Positions 35,358-44,675 are shown, numbered from the stretch's first letter. The stretch: DNA of 64,000 nucleotides from Paenibacillus sp. JQZ6Y-1 (GCF_040719145.1 NZ_JBFDUZ010000001.1:992001-1056000); one strand, 5' to 3'. Notes: generated from the letters alone by a model not told the origin. Translations and numbers: made by a program.

Positions 35358-35879
35358 ATGTCAGTAGCTCCAATTGAAGTACATATTGTTCCAGCAACAG
35401 CGGAACATCAAGAGTTTTTATGGGAAATGCTGTATCTATCACTACATGCTGAGCCGGGGCAAGAGCCATTTACACGCGATATTGTGCGGCAGCCCGCATT
35501 ATCTAAGTATGTAGAGGATTGGGGAAGATTGGACGACGCTGGATTTGTTGCGCTGGCTCAGGAAGATCAAAGTGCCGAGTTGAAGCCAGTTGGAGCGGTA
35601 ACTTCACGTTTTTTTACAAATGCCAATAAAAGCTACGGATATGTTGCCGATGATATTCCCGAATTGTCACTTGCGATTGTGCCGGATTATCGTGGAGCAA
35701 ATATCGGAACAGCGCTGATGTTTGCGCTGTTGGATGAGTTGCGGCAGCGTGAATGTTCGGGCGTATCGCTCAGTGTGAGTCCGGGGAATCCAGCGCTGCG
35801 ATTGTACGAACGATTTGGATTCCGTGAAGTTGGTATGGAAGGCACATCACTGACGATGTTGTTACGATGGGACATATAA
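35358..35879 (+). CDS. GNAT family N-acetyltransferase
   Basis: Acetyl-CoA-dependent transferase of 173 residues. The acetyl-CoA pyrophosphate loop is visible as VPDYRGANIGTALM (about 112-125), and the C-terminal NPALRLYERFGFREVGME is the usual GNAT end. Substrate unknown. GGAGGAGG stands just before ATG 35358. Confidence 0.87.
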   Translation: MSVAPIEVHIVPATAEHQEFLWEMLYLSLHAEPGQEPFTRDIVRQPALSKYVEDWGRLDDAGFVALAQEDQSAELKPVGAVTSRFFTNANKSYGYVADDIPELSLAIVPDYRGANIGTALMFALLDELRQRECSGVSLSVSPGNPALRLYERFGFREVGMEGTSLTMLLRWDI

Positions 35880-36011
35880 ATGCTGCGAAGATAGGCAATA
35901 GTAGACGGCAATATGGGTCGTTTGGAAGACGACTGTTTGACGGGATGTAACATTTCCCTTTCCTGCGGTATACTTTATTACAGACCCATTATACAGCAGA
36001 CAGGAGAACTT

Positions 36012-36554
36012 ATGTCCAGAAAAACGTTATCCAGTATTCTTTTCGTTATTGTTGCAGTTATAGCGGTACTATTTGGTGCCAATGAATGGAACGGGCAATC
36101 CAGTACACCTAGCAACGAAGCGACATCAAGTGCAACGACGTCCCCTTCCGCTTCCAGTGGTACATCTTCGACAGCTTCAACGTCTCCCTCATCTACTGAT
36201 TCGCAAACGACCAAGAACTGCACCATTATCAATACGTTTGACGGGGTGGCAAATTATTTGCGTCAGCATGACGGTCAGCTACCATGCAATTATGTGACCA
36301 AAAAGCAGGCAGAGCAGTTGGGCTGGGAATCGTCCAAAGGCAATCTGGCAACCGTAGCGCCGGGGAAAAGCATCGGTGGCGATACGTTCAGCAACCGCGA
36401 AGGATTGTTGCCGAAAGCATCCGGTCGTAAATGGCATGAGGCTGATATTAATTACACATCCGGTTTCCGTGGCGCGGATCGTATTCTCTATTCAACCGAT
36501 GGGCTGATTTACAAAACGACCGATCATTATGAGTCATTTCAATCGATAAAATAG
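36012..36554 (+). CDS. Membrane-tethered barnase-family ribonuclease (2)
   Basis: A second barnase, 180 residues. The N-terminal hydrophobic helix (ILFVIVAVIAVLFGAN) lacks a clear cleavage site and is followed by a Ser/Thr-rich linker to about residue 65, so the RNase is probably anchored outside the membrane. The catalytic domain keeps Glu143 (HEADINYTSG), His172 (TTDHYESF) and the Lys of YVTK. The extra cysteine pair seen in the first barnase recurs (Cys70, Cys92). No barstar adjoins; the spare copy at 26688 may be its inhibitor. Confidence 0.9.
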   Translation: MSRKTLSSILFVIVAVIAVLFGANEWNGQSSTPSNEATSSATTSPSASSGTSSTASTSPSSTDSQTTKNCTIINTFDGVANYLRQHDGQLPCNYVTKKQAEQLGWESSKGNLATVAPGKSIGGDTFSNREGLLPKASGRKWHEADINYTSGFRGADRILYSTDGLIYKTTDHYESFQSIK

Positions 36555-36673
36555 GCGTGATGTTAATCAATGCCATCGTATAAAACAAACGCATGCTCAA
36601 AAATAATCAATCGACGATACAAAATGAGAAGCAGATAGATCAAATATCAAATGAGATGTGGGGAATTATCATC

Positions 36674-37171
36674 ATGAACGTGACTTTGGAGCAATCTATC
36701 CAAGATGCTGCCGAGCTGCGCAGCAGTGGGCAGGTAGAACAGGCAAAGGTAGAGCTAGAGCAGTTATTGAAGCAATATCCGCAGCAGCCAGACGTGTTGT
36801 ATCAGTTGGCATGGACATGCGATAACCTAGGGCTAGAGCGTGAAGCGGTGCCTTATTATGAGCAGGCGCTAGCGCATGGACTGAAGGGCGAGGATCGCCC
36901 AGATGCGATGCTCGGATTGGGCAGCACATATCGTACATTGGGACGATATGAGGATTCGCAGCACTTATTGCAGCAGGCGATTGCGCAGTATCCAGAACGT
37001 CGAGAATTGCAGGTTTTTTATGCAATGACGTTGTACAATCTGGGTCAATCGGCAGAAGCGATAGGTGTGTTGCTAGAGCAATTGGCAGCGACATCTTCGG
37101 ATGCAGGCATTGCGCAATATGGCAAAGCGCTGCGCTTCTATGCGGACAAGCTAGATCAGGTTTGGGAGTAA
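36674..37171 (+). CDS. Tetratricopeptide-repeat protein
   Basis: A 165-residue soluble helical protein with about four TPR units, for example PDVLYQLAWTCDNLGLEREA and DAMLGLGSTYRTLGRYEDSQ. TPRs mediate protein contact; no catalytic part is seen. ATG 36674 is preferred (TGGGGA upstream), as the upstream in-frame starts lie in sequence with no TPR pattern. A terminator follows. Confidence 0.75.
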   Translation: MNVTLEQSIQDAAELRSSGQVEQAKVELEQLLKQYPQQPDVLYQLAWTCDNLGLEREAVPYYEQALAHGLKGEDRPDAMLGLGSTYRTLGRYEDSQHLLQQAIAQYPERRELQVFYAMTLYNLGQSAEAIGVLLEQLAATSSDAGIAQYGKALRFYADKLDQVWE

Positions 37172-37189
37172 ACGAAACCTATTTTATCA

Positions 37190-37232
37190 AAAAGCCAGCA
37201 ATCGTTGATATGTATCACGATTGCTGGCTTTT
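37190..37232. terminator. Two-way terminator
   Basis: AAAAGCCAGCAATCGT pairs with ACGATTGCTGGCTTTT. It ends the TPR gene on the plus strand and overlaps the last codons of the minus-strand gene at 37215. Confidence 0.85.
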
Positions 37233-37511
37233 GTTTGCATGAATACGGATATAATCCAACTGGGGCTGCTGCAACGGAGCTTTTTCAAAACGAAGATCAT
37301 AATAATGATCTAACTGGATGATCTGAATAATATCGCCTGTCGTATGCACCGCTTGTTCCTTGTCGCCAAGCTGAATAATAATCCCCTTATCATTCACGCC
37401 GATCACCTGATACGTGCCTTCTACCGTTTGAATGCCACTACGGTATATAAAGGTTGCAGCGATAATAACAATGACAGTGAGAGCGATGAATTGCAATATG
37501 CGCTTTTTCAC
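37215..37511 (-). CDS. Hypothetical single-pass membrane protein
   Basis: Unrecognised 98-residue protein. A basic MKKR start, one hydrophobic helix (ILQFIALTVIVIIAATFIY), then about 70 extracytoplasmic residues with beta character (GTYQVIGVNDKGIIIQLG). It is thus a small membrane-anchored exported protein. The stop codon lies inside the hairpin at 37190-37232. Confidence 0.6.
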   Translation of the reverse strand: MKKRILQFIALTVIVIIAATFIYRSGIQTVEGTYQVIGVNDKGIIIQLGDKEQAVHTTGDIIQIIQLDHYYDLRFEKAPLQQPQLDYIRIHANKSQQS

Positions 37512-37755
37512 AAAAAGTCACCTCGGTCTGGATGGACTGCTTTTGTTCCAACATACCAGAGTGAGATACATATTGCATCCGTCCATAGGCTGAAAGGGAT
37601 TGTTTGCCAAAAATCGATGACTGGTGCAAAATAAGAATACACATCGTAAATTCCAAATATTTGAAACTTATATTCCAAAAGATACGTCTGAACATGGGAA
37701 TGGAAGACTGCATCATACAATTCATTGGTGACATAATAGAAGGGAGCAATACACG

Positions 37756-38487
37756 ATGAAACAGAATTTGTACGATAATCCAGAGTTTTTCGAGTATTAC
37801 ACCAAGCTACGTGATTCAGGTATTACATATAATGAATTTGTAGAGCAGCCAGCATTTCGCTCATTGCTGCCATCGTTGGAAGGGAAACGCGTACTGGATC
37901 TGGGGTGTGGTGCTGGGCAATTGGCGGTTTATCTGTTGGAACAGGGTGCCGCCCATATTACAGGAACCGATATTTCCACCAGCATGCTGGGACGTGCGCC
38001 CAAGCATGAACAGATTGAGTACATTCAGGCGCCGATGGAAGAATTGGATTTCCCGGGAAATGCTTTTGATATTATCGTCAGCTCGTTGGCATTGCATTAT
38101 ATTGAACAATATGAAGATTTGATGCGGAAGATTGCCTATTGGTTGAAGGATGGCGGCAAGCTGGTATTTTCCACCGAGCATCCAATCGTGACTGCCAAGC
38201 TGGACAAGGACGGCTGGATCGAGAATGAACAGGGAGACCGCCTGTATTATGCGGTAGACAATTATAGCCAGCAGGGGATTCGACATTCGCATTGGGTCGT
38301 GGATGGAGTGATTACATATCATCGGACGATGGCGACATTGATCAACGGAGTTATTCAGAGTGGATTGCGATTGGATGCAGTATTGGAGCCAGAGCCGATT
38401 CCAGAAGGATTGGAGAAAATGCCACAGCTCATCCATGAGCTGCGCAAGCCATCCTTTGTAGTGATTGCGGCGAGTAAAGAGCCTTAA
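37756..38487 (+). CDS. Class I SAM-dependent methyltransferase
   Basis: A 243-residue small-molecule methyltransferase of the Methyltransf_11 type. The SAM loop is VLDLGCGAGQLAVYL (about 47-61), with an acidic residue in TGTDISTSML and the DFPGNAFDIIVSSLALHYI motif. GAAGGGAG precedes ATG 37756. Substrate unknown; no partner genes adjoin. Confidence 0.88.
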   Translation: MKQNLYDNPEFFEYYTKLRDSGITYNEFVEQPAFRSLLPSLEGKRVLDLGCGAGQLAVYLLEQGAAHITGTDISTSMLGRAPKHEQIEYIQAPMEELDFPGNAFDIIVSSLALHYIEQYEDLMRKIAYWLKDGGKLVFSTEHPIVTAKLDKDGWIENEQGDRLYYAVDNYSQQGIRHSHWVVDGVITYHRTMATLINGVIQSGLRLDAVLEPEPIPEGLEKMPQLIHELRKPSFVVIAASKEP

Positions 38488-38536
38488 AAAAGCGGTGTTA
38501 ATGGTTTCATGTTGCAAAATCAATGTTTACAATACC

Positions 38537-38572
38537 GCTGATGCTGATGCTGATGCTGATGCTGATGCTGAT
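38537..38572. repeat. Hexanucleotide tandem repeat GCTGAT x6
   Basis: Six perfect copies of GCTGAT followed by GC, in the gap after the methyltransferase gene. Not in a supported reading frame. Confidence 0.95.
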
Positions 38573-38601
38573 GCAGGGTTGATGTCACTATATAATAGAA
38601 G

Positions 38602-38649
38602 AAGCTTTGTACCATGCCTGTACTATTAGGCGTGATACAAAGCTTTTTT
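38602..38649 (+). terminator. Intrinsic terminator after the methyltransferase gene
   Basis: AAGCTTTGTA...GCCT pairs with AGGC...TACAAAGCTT and runs into six T. Confidence 0.85.
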
Positions 38650-38693
38650 GTGTATAACAGAATACCAGCATGACGCGGAGCAGCAATCAACAA

Positions 38694-39488
38694 TTACACA
38701 ATCCGCTTACGAATCCAACCAGAGATCAAATCGGTCAAAATAACCAAAATAATAATCCCAAGTAAAATCACGCCAACCCGATTCCAGTTACGCATTTGTA
38801 GGGCGAATAGCAGTGGCGTACCAATCCCGCCTGCTCCAACCAAACCGAGTGTGGTGGCAGAACGCATATTGATCTCGAACCGATACAACGCATACGAGAA
38901 GAACTGCGGGATCACTTGCGGCAGTACGGCAAACCACAAAATTTGCAGCTTACTAGCACCAGCAGCGGTGAGTGCTTCCGATGGACCGGTATCGATACTT
39001 TCAATGGATTCAGCGTACAGTTTGGCAAGCATACCAACCGAGTGAACGCCGAGTGCCAATACACCGGCAAAGGAGCCGGGACCAACCGCTTTGATAAACA
39101 AAATGGCAACGATCATTTCCGGGAATACGCGGATTACGCTCAATACGACCTTGCCGCCACCGGAAATGGCGCGCAGCTTGCTCATATTCGCCGCCGCCCA
39201 AAAGGCGAACGGAATACAGAGAAAGGCAGAGATAAATGTACCTAGAATGGAAATGATCAGCGTATCCAGTAATCCACGCAGCAGATCTTCCCCAGCCGGA
39301 TCATATACATAATCCCAATCAGGGTGCATAAAGCCATCCAAAATCGACAGCGATACGGTCTTCGCCGTAGACTGAAAGCCTTCAAAGTTCAAACCGTTAA
39401 ATGCCCAGATATAGACGGCTACGAGAACGGCAATCCATACCCAAGGACGCAAACGATGCCAGAGTGGACGAACAGACAATGAATTCAT
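38694..39488 (-). CDS. phnE: Phosphonate-type ABC transporter permease (second)
   Basis: Inner-membrane permease of 264 residues with the EAL-loop region ESIDTGPSEALTAAGASKLQ that contacts the ATPase. Helices run from about residue 13 to the C-terminus. It overlaps the upstream permease gene by four bases (ATGA), the mark of tight coupling. Two different PhnE-like permeases in tandem form a heterodimer in many phosphonate/phosphite importers. Confidence 0.92.
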   Translation of the reverse strand: MNSLSVRPLWHRLRPWVWIAVLVAVYIWAFNGLNFEGFQSTAKTVSLSILDGFMHPDWDYVYDPAGEDLLRGLLDTLIISILGTFISAFLCIPFAFWAAANMSKLRAISGGGKVVLSVIRVFPEMIVAILFIKAVGPGSFAGVLALGVHSVGMLAKLYAESIESIDTGPSEALTAAGASKLQILWFAVLPQVIPQFFSYALYRFEINMRSATTLGLVGAGGIGTPLLFALQMRNWNRVGVILLGIIILVILTDLISGWIRKRIV

Positions 39489-40282
39489 AGCAATTTCCTC
39501 CGTACCACTGTACTGGCATAATCAATCACAAGCACAATAACCAGTGTCAGTAAAATAATCATCGCCGCGCGATCATACCGAAACAGACCGAGTGAGCGGT
39601 CAAGCAGCAAGCCGATTCCACCCGCTCCGACCAGACCGAGTACGGATGCGGCACGCACATTCACTTCAAACGCATACAGTAAATACGACATGTAATATGG
39701 CATCGCCTGCGGAATCACACCGAATACGATCAGTTGTATCCGGTTGGCACCAACCGCTGTCATCGCTTCCAGCGGACCGGGATCGATCGACTCAATCGCT
39801 TCAAAGGTCAGCTTCGCAATCAGCCCGAACGAAAAGAATAAAATCGCCAGCATCCCGGCAAACGGACCAATCCCGAATACAGCAACAAAGATCGCTGCAA
39901 ACAGTAGATCCGGTACGGTACGAACCAGATTGAGAATTAAGCGTACCGGGATCGCTACCGACCGATTAGGTGTCACATTATACGCACATAGTAGGGCAAA
40001 CGGAATCGCCACCAGCCCACCGAGCATAGTGCCGACCAAGGCGATTTGTAGCGTTTCGACCATCGGCTCCCAAATTTTCGGGAAATAGCTCCAATCTGGC
40101 GGAACCATTTCTGCTAGTAAAATGCCCATTTGCGGCAGCCCACGAATCAATTGATACGGTGTCACGTCCGTCTGAATGGAGCAAACGATCAGCAGGGCAA
40201 TGAATAATCCCCAAGTCGCGTATCGTTTATACTTGGGTGGTGCAACAGGGGCAATAGAGGTACTGGTTGTTCCTGTACTCAT
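39485..40282 (-). CDS. phnE: Phosphonate-type ABC transporter permease (first)
   Basis: Membrane permease of 265 residues, homologous with the next gene; its ATPase-contact loop reads [20 protein letters not shown]. About six helices. It overlaps the phnC end by four bases. Expected partner of the ATPase and binding protein in uptake of phosphonate, phosphite or a similar compound. Confidence 0.92.
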   Translation of the reverse strand: MSTGTTSTSIAPVAPPKYKRYATWGLFIALLIVCSIQTDVTPYQLIRGLPQMGILLAEMVPPDWSYFPKIWEPMVETLQIALVGTMLGGLVAIPFALLCAYNVTPNRSVAIPVRLILNLVRTVPDLLFAAIFVAVFGIGPFAGMLAILFFSFGLIAKLTFEAIESIDPGPLEAMTAVGANRIQLIVFGVIPQAMPYYMSYLLYAFEVNVRAASVLGLVGAGGIGLLLDRSLGLFRYDRAAMIILLTLVIVLVIDYASTVVRRKLL

Positions 40283-41112
40283 TGCAAGCCACCTGCCGCT
40301 GCACCCGGTTTGCTCGGAATAACGGATACAATATCATCGCCCGGTGGATGATCGCCCAGCACCTCATCCCGGTGAATCGCCCGTCCATAAATATGGGAAA
40401 ATACATCATCAGTCGCTTCCTCCGGTGTGCCGTCAAATACGACCTCGCCTGCACGCAGCCCAATAATCCGAGTTGCATATTCACGCGCCAGATCAATAAA
40501 ATGCAGATTGATAATCGTTGTAATCTTCAACTCGCGATTGATGCGCTGCAAATCATCCATTACCTGTCGCGTGGTCAGTGGATCAAGGGAAGCGACTGGT
40601 TCGTCAGCAAGAATGATTTGCGGCTGTTGTGCCAGCGCACGAGCGATAGATACACGCTGCTGTTGACCACCGGATAGCTGATCGGCACGACTATAAGCTT
40701 TATCACGGATATTGACACGCTCTAGCGCATCCATTGCCAGCTCGGTATCCTCTGCTGGAAATAGACCCAGTACCGTACGCAGAGTAGAGTGGTGACCAAC
40801 CCGCCCAGACAATACATTACGCAGCACGGTGGAACGCTTGACCAGATTGAAATTTTGGAAAATCATGCCGATGCCGCGTCGAATTCGGCGCAAACCGGAA
40901 CCGGATGCCTTGGTGATGGATTGCCCGTTGATCACAATATTGCCCTCGCTAATATCATGCAGTCGATTGATGGACCGCAGCAGCGTTGACTTACCTGCAC
41001 CGGATAGACCGACGATCACGACCAGCTCGCCCTCATTGATCGTAAGATTAATATTGTTCAGACCACGCGTACCATTCGGGTACACTTTGGAGACGTTTTG
41101 AAATTCAATCAT
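40279..41112 (-). CDS. phnC: Phosphonate ABC transporter ATPase
   Basis: ATP-binding subunit of 277 residues. Walker [12 protein letters not shown], signature [16 protein letters not shown], Walker [13 protein letters not shown] and the switch His in NLHFIDLA are all visible. ATG 41112 ([14 protein letters not shown]) is the usual PhnC start; the frame extends to 41196 without family resemblance. A hairpin between phnD and this gene may reduce its expression relative to the binding protein. Confidence 0.94.
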   Translation of the reverse strand: MIEFQNVSKVYPNGTRGLNNINLTINEGELVVIVGLSGAGKSTLLRSINRLHDISEGNIVINGQSITKASGSGLRRIRRGIGMIFQNFNLVKRSTVLRNVLSGRVGHHSTLRTVLGLFPAEDTELAMDALERVNIRDKAYSRADQLSGGQQQRVSIARALAQQPQIILADEPVASLDPLTTRQVMDDLQRINRELKITTIINLHFIDLAREYATRIIGLRAGEVVFDGTPEEATDDVFSHIYGRAIHRDEVLGDHPPGDDIVSVIPSKPGAAAGGLQ

Positions 41113-41222
41113 GTAAACCCAACTTTCGTTATCCAGATTTTCTATAAAAGAGATTATGCAGCGTGCAGTAGCCCATAACGGGCAAGCGTTTGACATTCAT
41201 GGTATATAACCGTTCAACAACA

Positions 41223-41257
41223 GACAGCACCGCCCGCAAAACAAGGACGGTGCTGTC
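41223..41257 (-). terminator. Hairpin between phnD and phnC
   Basis: GACAGCACCG (41223-41232) and CGGTGCTGTC (41248-41257) form a perfect 10-base-pair stem. On the minus strand the tail is only moderately T-rich, so a partial terminator or stability element is likely. Confidence 0.55.
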
Positions 41258-41317
41258 TTGGTAGTCATGTTTGGTGCAACAATAGGTTCTGCATCTATTT
41301 ATCGTTGTGGTGCAGGC

Positions 41318-42262
41318 TTACTGTGCTTGACCGACTTCTTTGGCATATTCACGAACCGGATCGAAGTTTTTGTCATCGCCTTTTTCATAACCAACGTGGG
41401 TGTAGATTTCTTCGATGACTTTTTGTCCTTCTGGATCATTACCGATATCGATAAAGGCTTGGCTGATCTTGTCTCTCCAAGTTTGATCCATATCGGAACG
41501 TACGCTGATCGTATCGTTCGGGATCGGAGCGGTGAAGTGCAGCACGCGGGTTTGCTCAAATACGTCCGGTACGTCTTTTTTCACGGTGTTGCGCGCATCT
41601 TGGAATACGGCAACCGCATCAACTTGACCGTTCAATAATGCCATAACCGCAGCGTCATGACCTTTGATCGTCACGCCTTGTACATCTGTATCTGGGTCAA
41701 CACCCGCTTTTTTCAACTCAGCAGCTGGGAATACATAACCAGCGGAGGAGGTTACATCCTGCCAGCCGACTTTTTTGCCTTTCAGATCGGCGAGGGATTG
41801 AATCGGCGAATCTTTTTTCACCAGAATCATCGATTTGTAAAAGTTGACTTTATCCGTGGTCGGTTGACCTGTTTCATCGTTGACGCCGTAACGCTGTGCT
41901 TGCAGCAACAAATCAGCAGCTTTGCGATTATCGTGTGCGAGTACATAAGCGTTAGGTGGCAGGAAGCCAACATCGACCTGTTTGGAAGCCATCGCTTCCA
42001 CAATAGTGTTGTAATCCGGCGATACCGATACGCTAACTGGAATTCCCAGTTTGTCACCGAGCAATTTTTCCAGCGGCTTGGCTTTGGCTTCCAGTGTTTC
42101 AGCATTTTGAGACGGGACGAACTGTACTTTCAATTCTGTCGGCACATACGATGTACTGCCGGCAGCGTTAGAATTTGCGGATGTGGAACTGTTGCCTCCG
42201 CATGCGGTTAATCCGGCTGCCAGAGCCAGAGTCATGCCGAGTGCTGCTACTTTTTTGAACAA
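41318..42262 (-). CDS. phnD: Phosphonate/phosphite-binding lipoprotein
   Basis: Substrate-binding protein of 314 residues for the ABC importer. A lipoprotein signal (LALAAGLTAC, Cys near 21) is followed by the PhnD fold: KVQFVPSQNAETLEAKAKPL, QVDVGFLPPNAYVLAHDN, DLKGKKVGWQDVTSSAGYVFPA and the dimer-region tail. Which phosphorus compound it binds cannot be told. No C-P lyase or phosphite dehydrogenase genes are in the window. Confidence 0.93.
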   Translation of the reverse strand: MFKKVAALGMTLALAAGLTACGGNSSTSANSNAAGSTSYVPTELKVQFVPSQNAETLEAKAKPLEKLLGDKLGIPVSVSVSPDYNTIVEAMASKQVDVGFLPPNAYVLAHDNRKAADLLLQAQRYGVNDETGQPTTDKVNFYKSMILVKKDSPIQSLADLKGKKVGWQDVTSSAGYVFPAAELKKAGVDPDTDVQGVTIKGHDAAVMALLNGQVDAVAVFQDARNTVKKDVPDVFEQTRVLHFTAPIPNDTISVRSDMDQTWRDKISQAFIDIGNDPEGQKVIEEIYTHVGYEKGDDKNFDPVREYAKEVGQAQ

Positions 42263-42387
42263 CTTGATTTCCCCCTAGGATGTAATAAAATGGTGAAACT
42301 ATGTAATTCCTATGCTGTGTCGTCACAGGCACAATTCGTATTCTACCAGCGTTCGAAAAGTGAAGGGTCAAACGTACCGTTGATTTG

Positions 42388-42404
42388 TGTTAGGAAACTG
42401 TAAA
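42388..42404 (-). promoter_or_regulatory. Possible PhoP-type box upstream of phnD
   Basis: On the minus strand TTTACA (42404-42399) and CTAACA (42393-42388) are two hexamers spaced 11 bases apart, close to the TT(A/C)ACA repeats bound by PhoP in bacilli. Only two repeats are convincing. Confidence 0.3.
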
Positions 42405-42504
42405 ATAGCACCAAAATTTGAATGACTGATTTTACACTGTTCTGATCTTCATATGGTACGGTTAGCCCGTTTGATGCAATGACAGATAGAAAGGAAGTAT
42501 AGAT

Positions 42505-44625
42505 GTGAATTCATCCTCTTTGTTACCAAATACCTTGATACAGCAGTCTTCTTCGCCTGATACATACCATTTACGGATTATGGCGACGACCGATTTGCAC
42601 GTAAGTCTGACTGGATATGACTATTATCGTGATGTAGAAACAGAGAGTATGGGGCTGTCGCGTACCGCAACGTTAATTCATAAGGCGCGGGCGGAATGTG
42701 TCAATCATCTCTTGCTGGATAATGGGGATATTTTACAGGGAAATCCGTTGGGTGATTATGCAGCAGCGGAGCGTTATTGGCAGGATAAGCAAACCGGCGA
42801 AGGGGTTCATCCATTGATTGAACTCATGAATAGGCTGCATTATGATGCGGCGACTGTGGGCAATCATGAATTCAATTATGGATTGGATTATTTGGAGCAG
42901 TGTATCGCCGGAGCGAACTTTCCTTATACCAATGCCAATGTGTATAGGGTGCAGCAGGATCGTTTGCAGGAGGGGCGTATGCAAAGTCCGCAGACCTTGC
43001 TGTCACCGTATCTTTTATTGAATCGCACAGTAATGGGACAACATGGACAAACCGCGGAGCTGCGCATTGGGATCGTCGGTGTAGTGCCGCCACAAATTAT
43101 GAATTGGGATCGGAGTCATTTGGAAGGGCGCGTGTACGCGGCGGATATGGTGGAAGCGGCGAGAGAAGCAGTCAATCATGCAAAACAAGCTGGGGCTGAC
43201 ATCGTAGTTCTGCTGGCACATTGCGGATATGCAGAGGAGGATTCACCAGCTATTGGCGAAAATGCTATATTGCCGCTTAGTCGGATAGCGGATGTGGATG
43301 CGATCATTTTTGGACATGCTCATAAAGTATTCCCGAGTGACGAATTTGTAGGGCGTCCCGGTGTGGATCTGGAGCAAGGGCATATACATGGCATTCCTGC
43401 TGTTGAGCCGGGTGTATGGGGCAGTCATCTGGGACTGATCGACTTAGAGCTGTTTACCGAACAGACAGATGAAGGGATACGCTGGCATGTACAGCATGGA
43501 AAAGGGCATGTACGTGCATTGGTAAATCCGTCTGCGGAGGTACAGGGAGCGCATAGTTCCATTTTATCGGACTCATTATTGGAAGACGCGGCAAAGGAAG
43601 CGCATGAGCGCACGTTGGCATATATTCATACGCCTGTCGGTCAACTGCTGCAACCATTACACAGTTATAGCGCTCTGGTGCAGGATTCCGCGGTAGTGCA
43701 GTTGATTAATGCTGCTCAGACGGAAGCAGCAGTTGCGTTGCTTCGCAATACATCGGATGCTCATTTGCCGTTATTGTCGGCAGCCTCACCTTTTAAAACG
43801 GGTGGACGTTATGGACCTTCGCATTATACCGATATTCCTGCGGGACCACTGCATTTGCGGCATATGTCGGACATCTATAGTTATGCGAATACCTTGTGCA
43901 TTGTAAGACTGAATGGAGACGAGATTCGGGAGTGGCTGGAATGGTCTGCTGGATTGTATCGCACGATTGTACCGGGAGTAGAGGGACAAGCATTGATTGA
44001 TCCAGCATTTTCGCCGTTTCATTTTGACGTAATCAGCGGGTTACATTATGTGATTGATGTGAGTCAGTTGCCGCGCTATGATGCCGAAGGTGGTATGTTG
44101 AATCCTCACAGTCGTCGGATTGTACAGTTGACGTATGAGGGGCAACCACTTGAAGAACATATGGAGTTTGCGGTTGTGACCAATCATTATCGCGCATATT
44201 CAACAAGGCTTGCGAACCCTGACGGTCAACGCGTTATCGTGGATGCAGGGATTGAGAATCGGGATGTATTGACCGAATACATTCGGAAGCGCAGCAGCAT
44301 TGCTCCGGTTGCAGATAAGAATTGGCAGTTGGTTTGCGGTATAATCGACGATGCGGAACGATCGCATACAAAGTGTGGCGCAGATTCATATTCTAGTAAT
44401 GAGGAACATATAGCATACGATGAGATGTCATCGCCGAGACCGGCAGGGCATCATTCCAAATTAGTAGACGTAGGAACAATCGTTACGTTTGAGTCTTCTC
44501 CACAAGCTCGTCAAGCGTTGGACGGGCAATCAGCTATTACGTGGATCGGTCAAACGGATCATGGGTTTGCTCGCTATCATTTTACGCTACAACCGTATGA
44601 TTCTTCTTGCTCATCAACCGTATAA
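42505..44625 (+). CDS. Metallophosphatase / nucleotidase, CpdB-like
   Basis: A 706-residue enzyme of the 5'-nucleotidase / 2',3'-cyclic-nucleotide phosphodiesterase family. The metallophosphatase half has ATTDLHVSLTGYDYY, DNGDILQGNP, TVGNHEFNYGLDYL and FGHAHKVFP; the C-terminal nucleotide-specificity domain follows (from about 360). It lacks a signal peptide, unlike most CpdB proteins, so it is predicted cytosolic. The start is GTG 42505, seven bases after AAAGGAAG. It is divergent from phnD and may share phosphate control. Confidence 0.9.
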   Translation: MNSSSLLPNTLIQQSSSPDTYHLRIMATTDLHVSLTGYDYYRDVETESMGLSRTATLIHKARAECVNHLLLDNGDILQGNPLGDYAAAERYWQDKQTGEGVHPLIELMNRLHYDAATVGNHEFNYGLDYLEQCIAGANFPYTNANVYRVQQDRLQEGRMQSPQTLLSPYLLLNRTVMGQHGQTAELRIGIVGVVPPQIMNWDRSHLEGRVYAADMVEAAREAVNHAKQAGADIVVLLAHCGYAEEDSPAIGENAILPLSRIADVDAIIFGHAHKVFPSDEFVGRPGVDLEQGHIHGIPAVEPGVWGSHLGLIDLELFTEQTDEGIRWHVQHGKGHVRALVNPSAEVQGAHSSILSDSLLEDAAKEAHERTLAYIHTPVGQLLQPLHSYSALVQDSAVVQLINAAQTEAAVALLRNTSDAHLPLLSAASPFKTGGRYGPSHYTDIPAGPLHLRHMSDIYSYANTLCIVRLNGDEIREWLEWSAGLYRTIVPGVEGQALIDPAFSPFHFDVISGLHYVIDVSQLPRYDAEGGMLNPHSRRIVQLTYEGQPLEEHMEFAVVTNHYRAYSTRLANPDGQRVIVDAGIENRDVLTEYIRKRSSIAPVADKNWQLVCGIIDDAERSHTKCGADSYSSNEEHIAYDEMSSPRPAGHHSKLVDVGTIVTFESSPQARQALDGQSAITWIGQTDHGFARYHFTLQPYDSSCSSTV

Positions 44626-44635
44626 CAAGCCTGTT

Positions 44636-44675
44636 AAAAGCACTTCTGTCATCTTATGAGAGGAAGTGCTTTTTT
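44636..44675 (+). terminator. Intrinsic terminator after the nucleotidase gene
   Basis: AAAAGCACTTC pairs with GAAGTGCTTTT, followed by more T. Confidence 0.85.

Noticed and set aside
34846-35469. A 207-codon version of the small secreted protein
   Set aside because: The first 100 codons lack a ribosome site and overlap the GNAT gene's upstream region; the internal ATG 35160 has GGAGG and starts a proper signal peptide.
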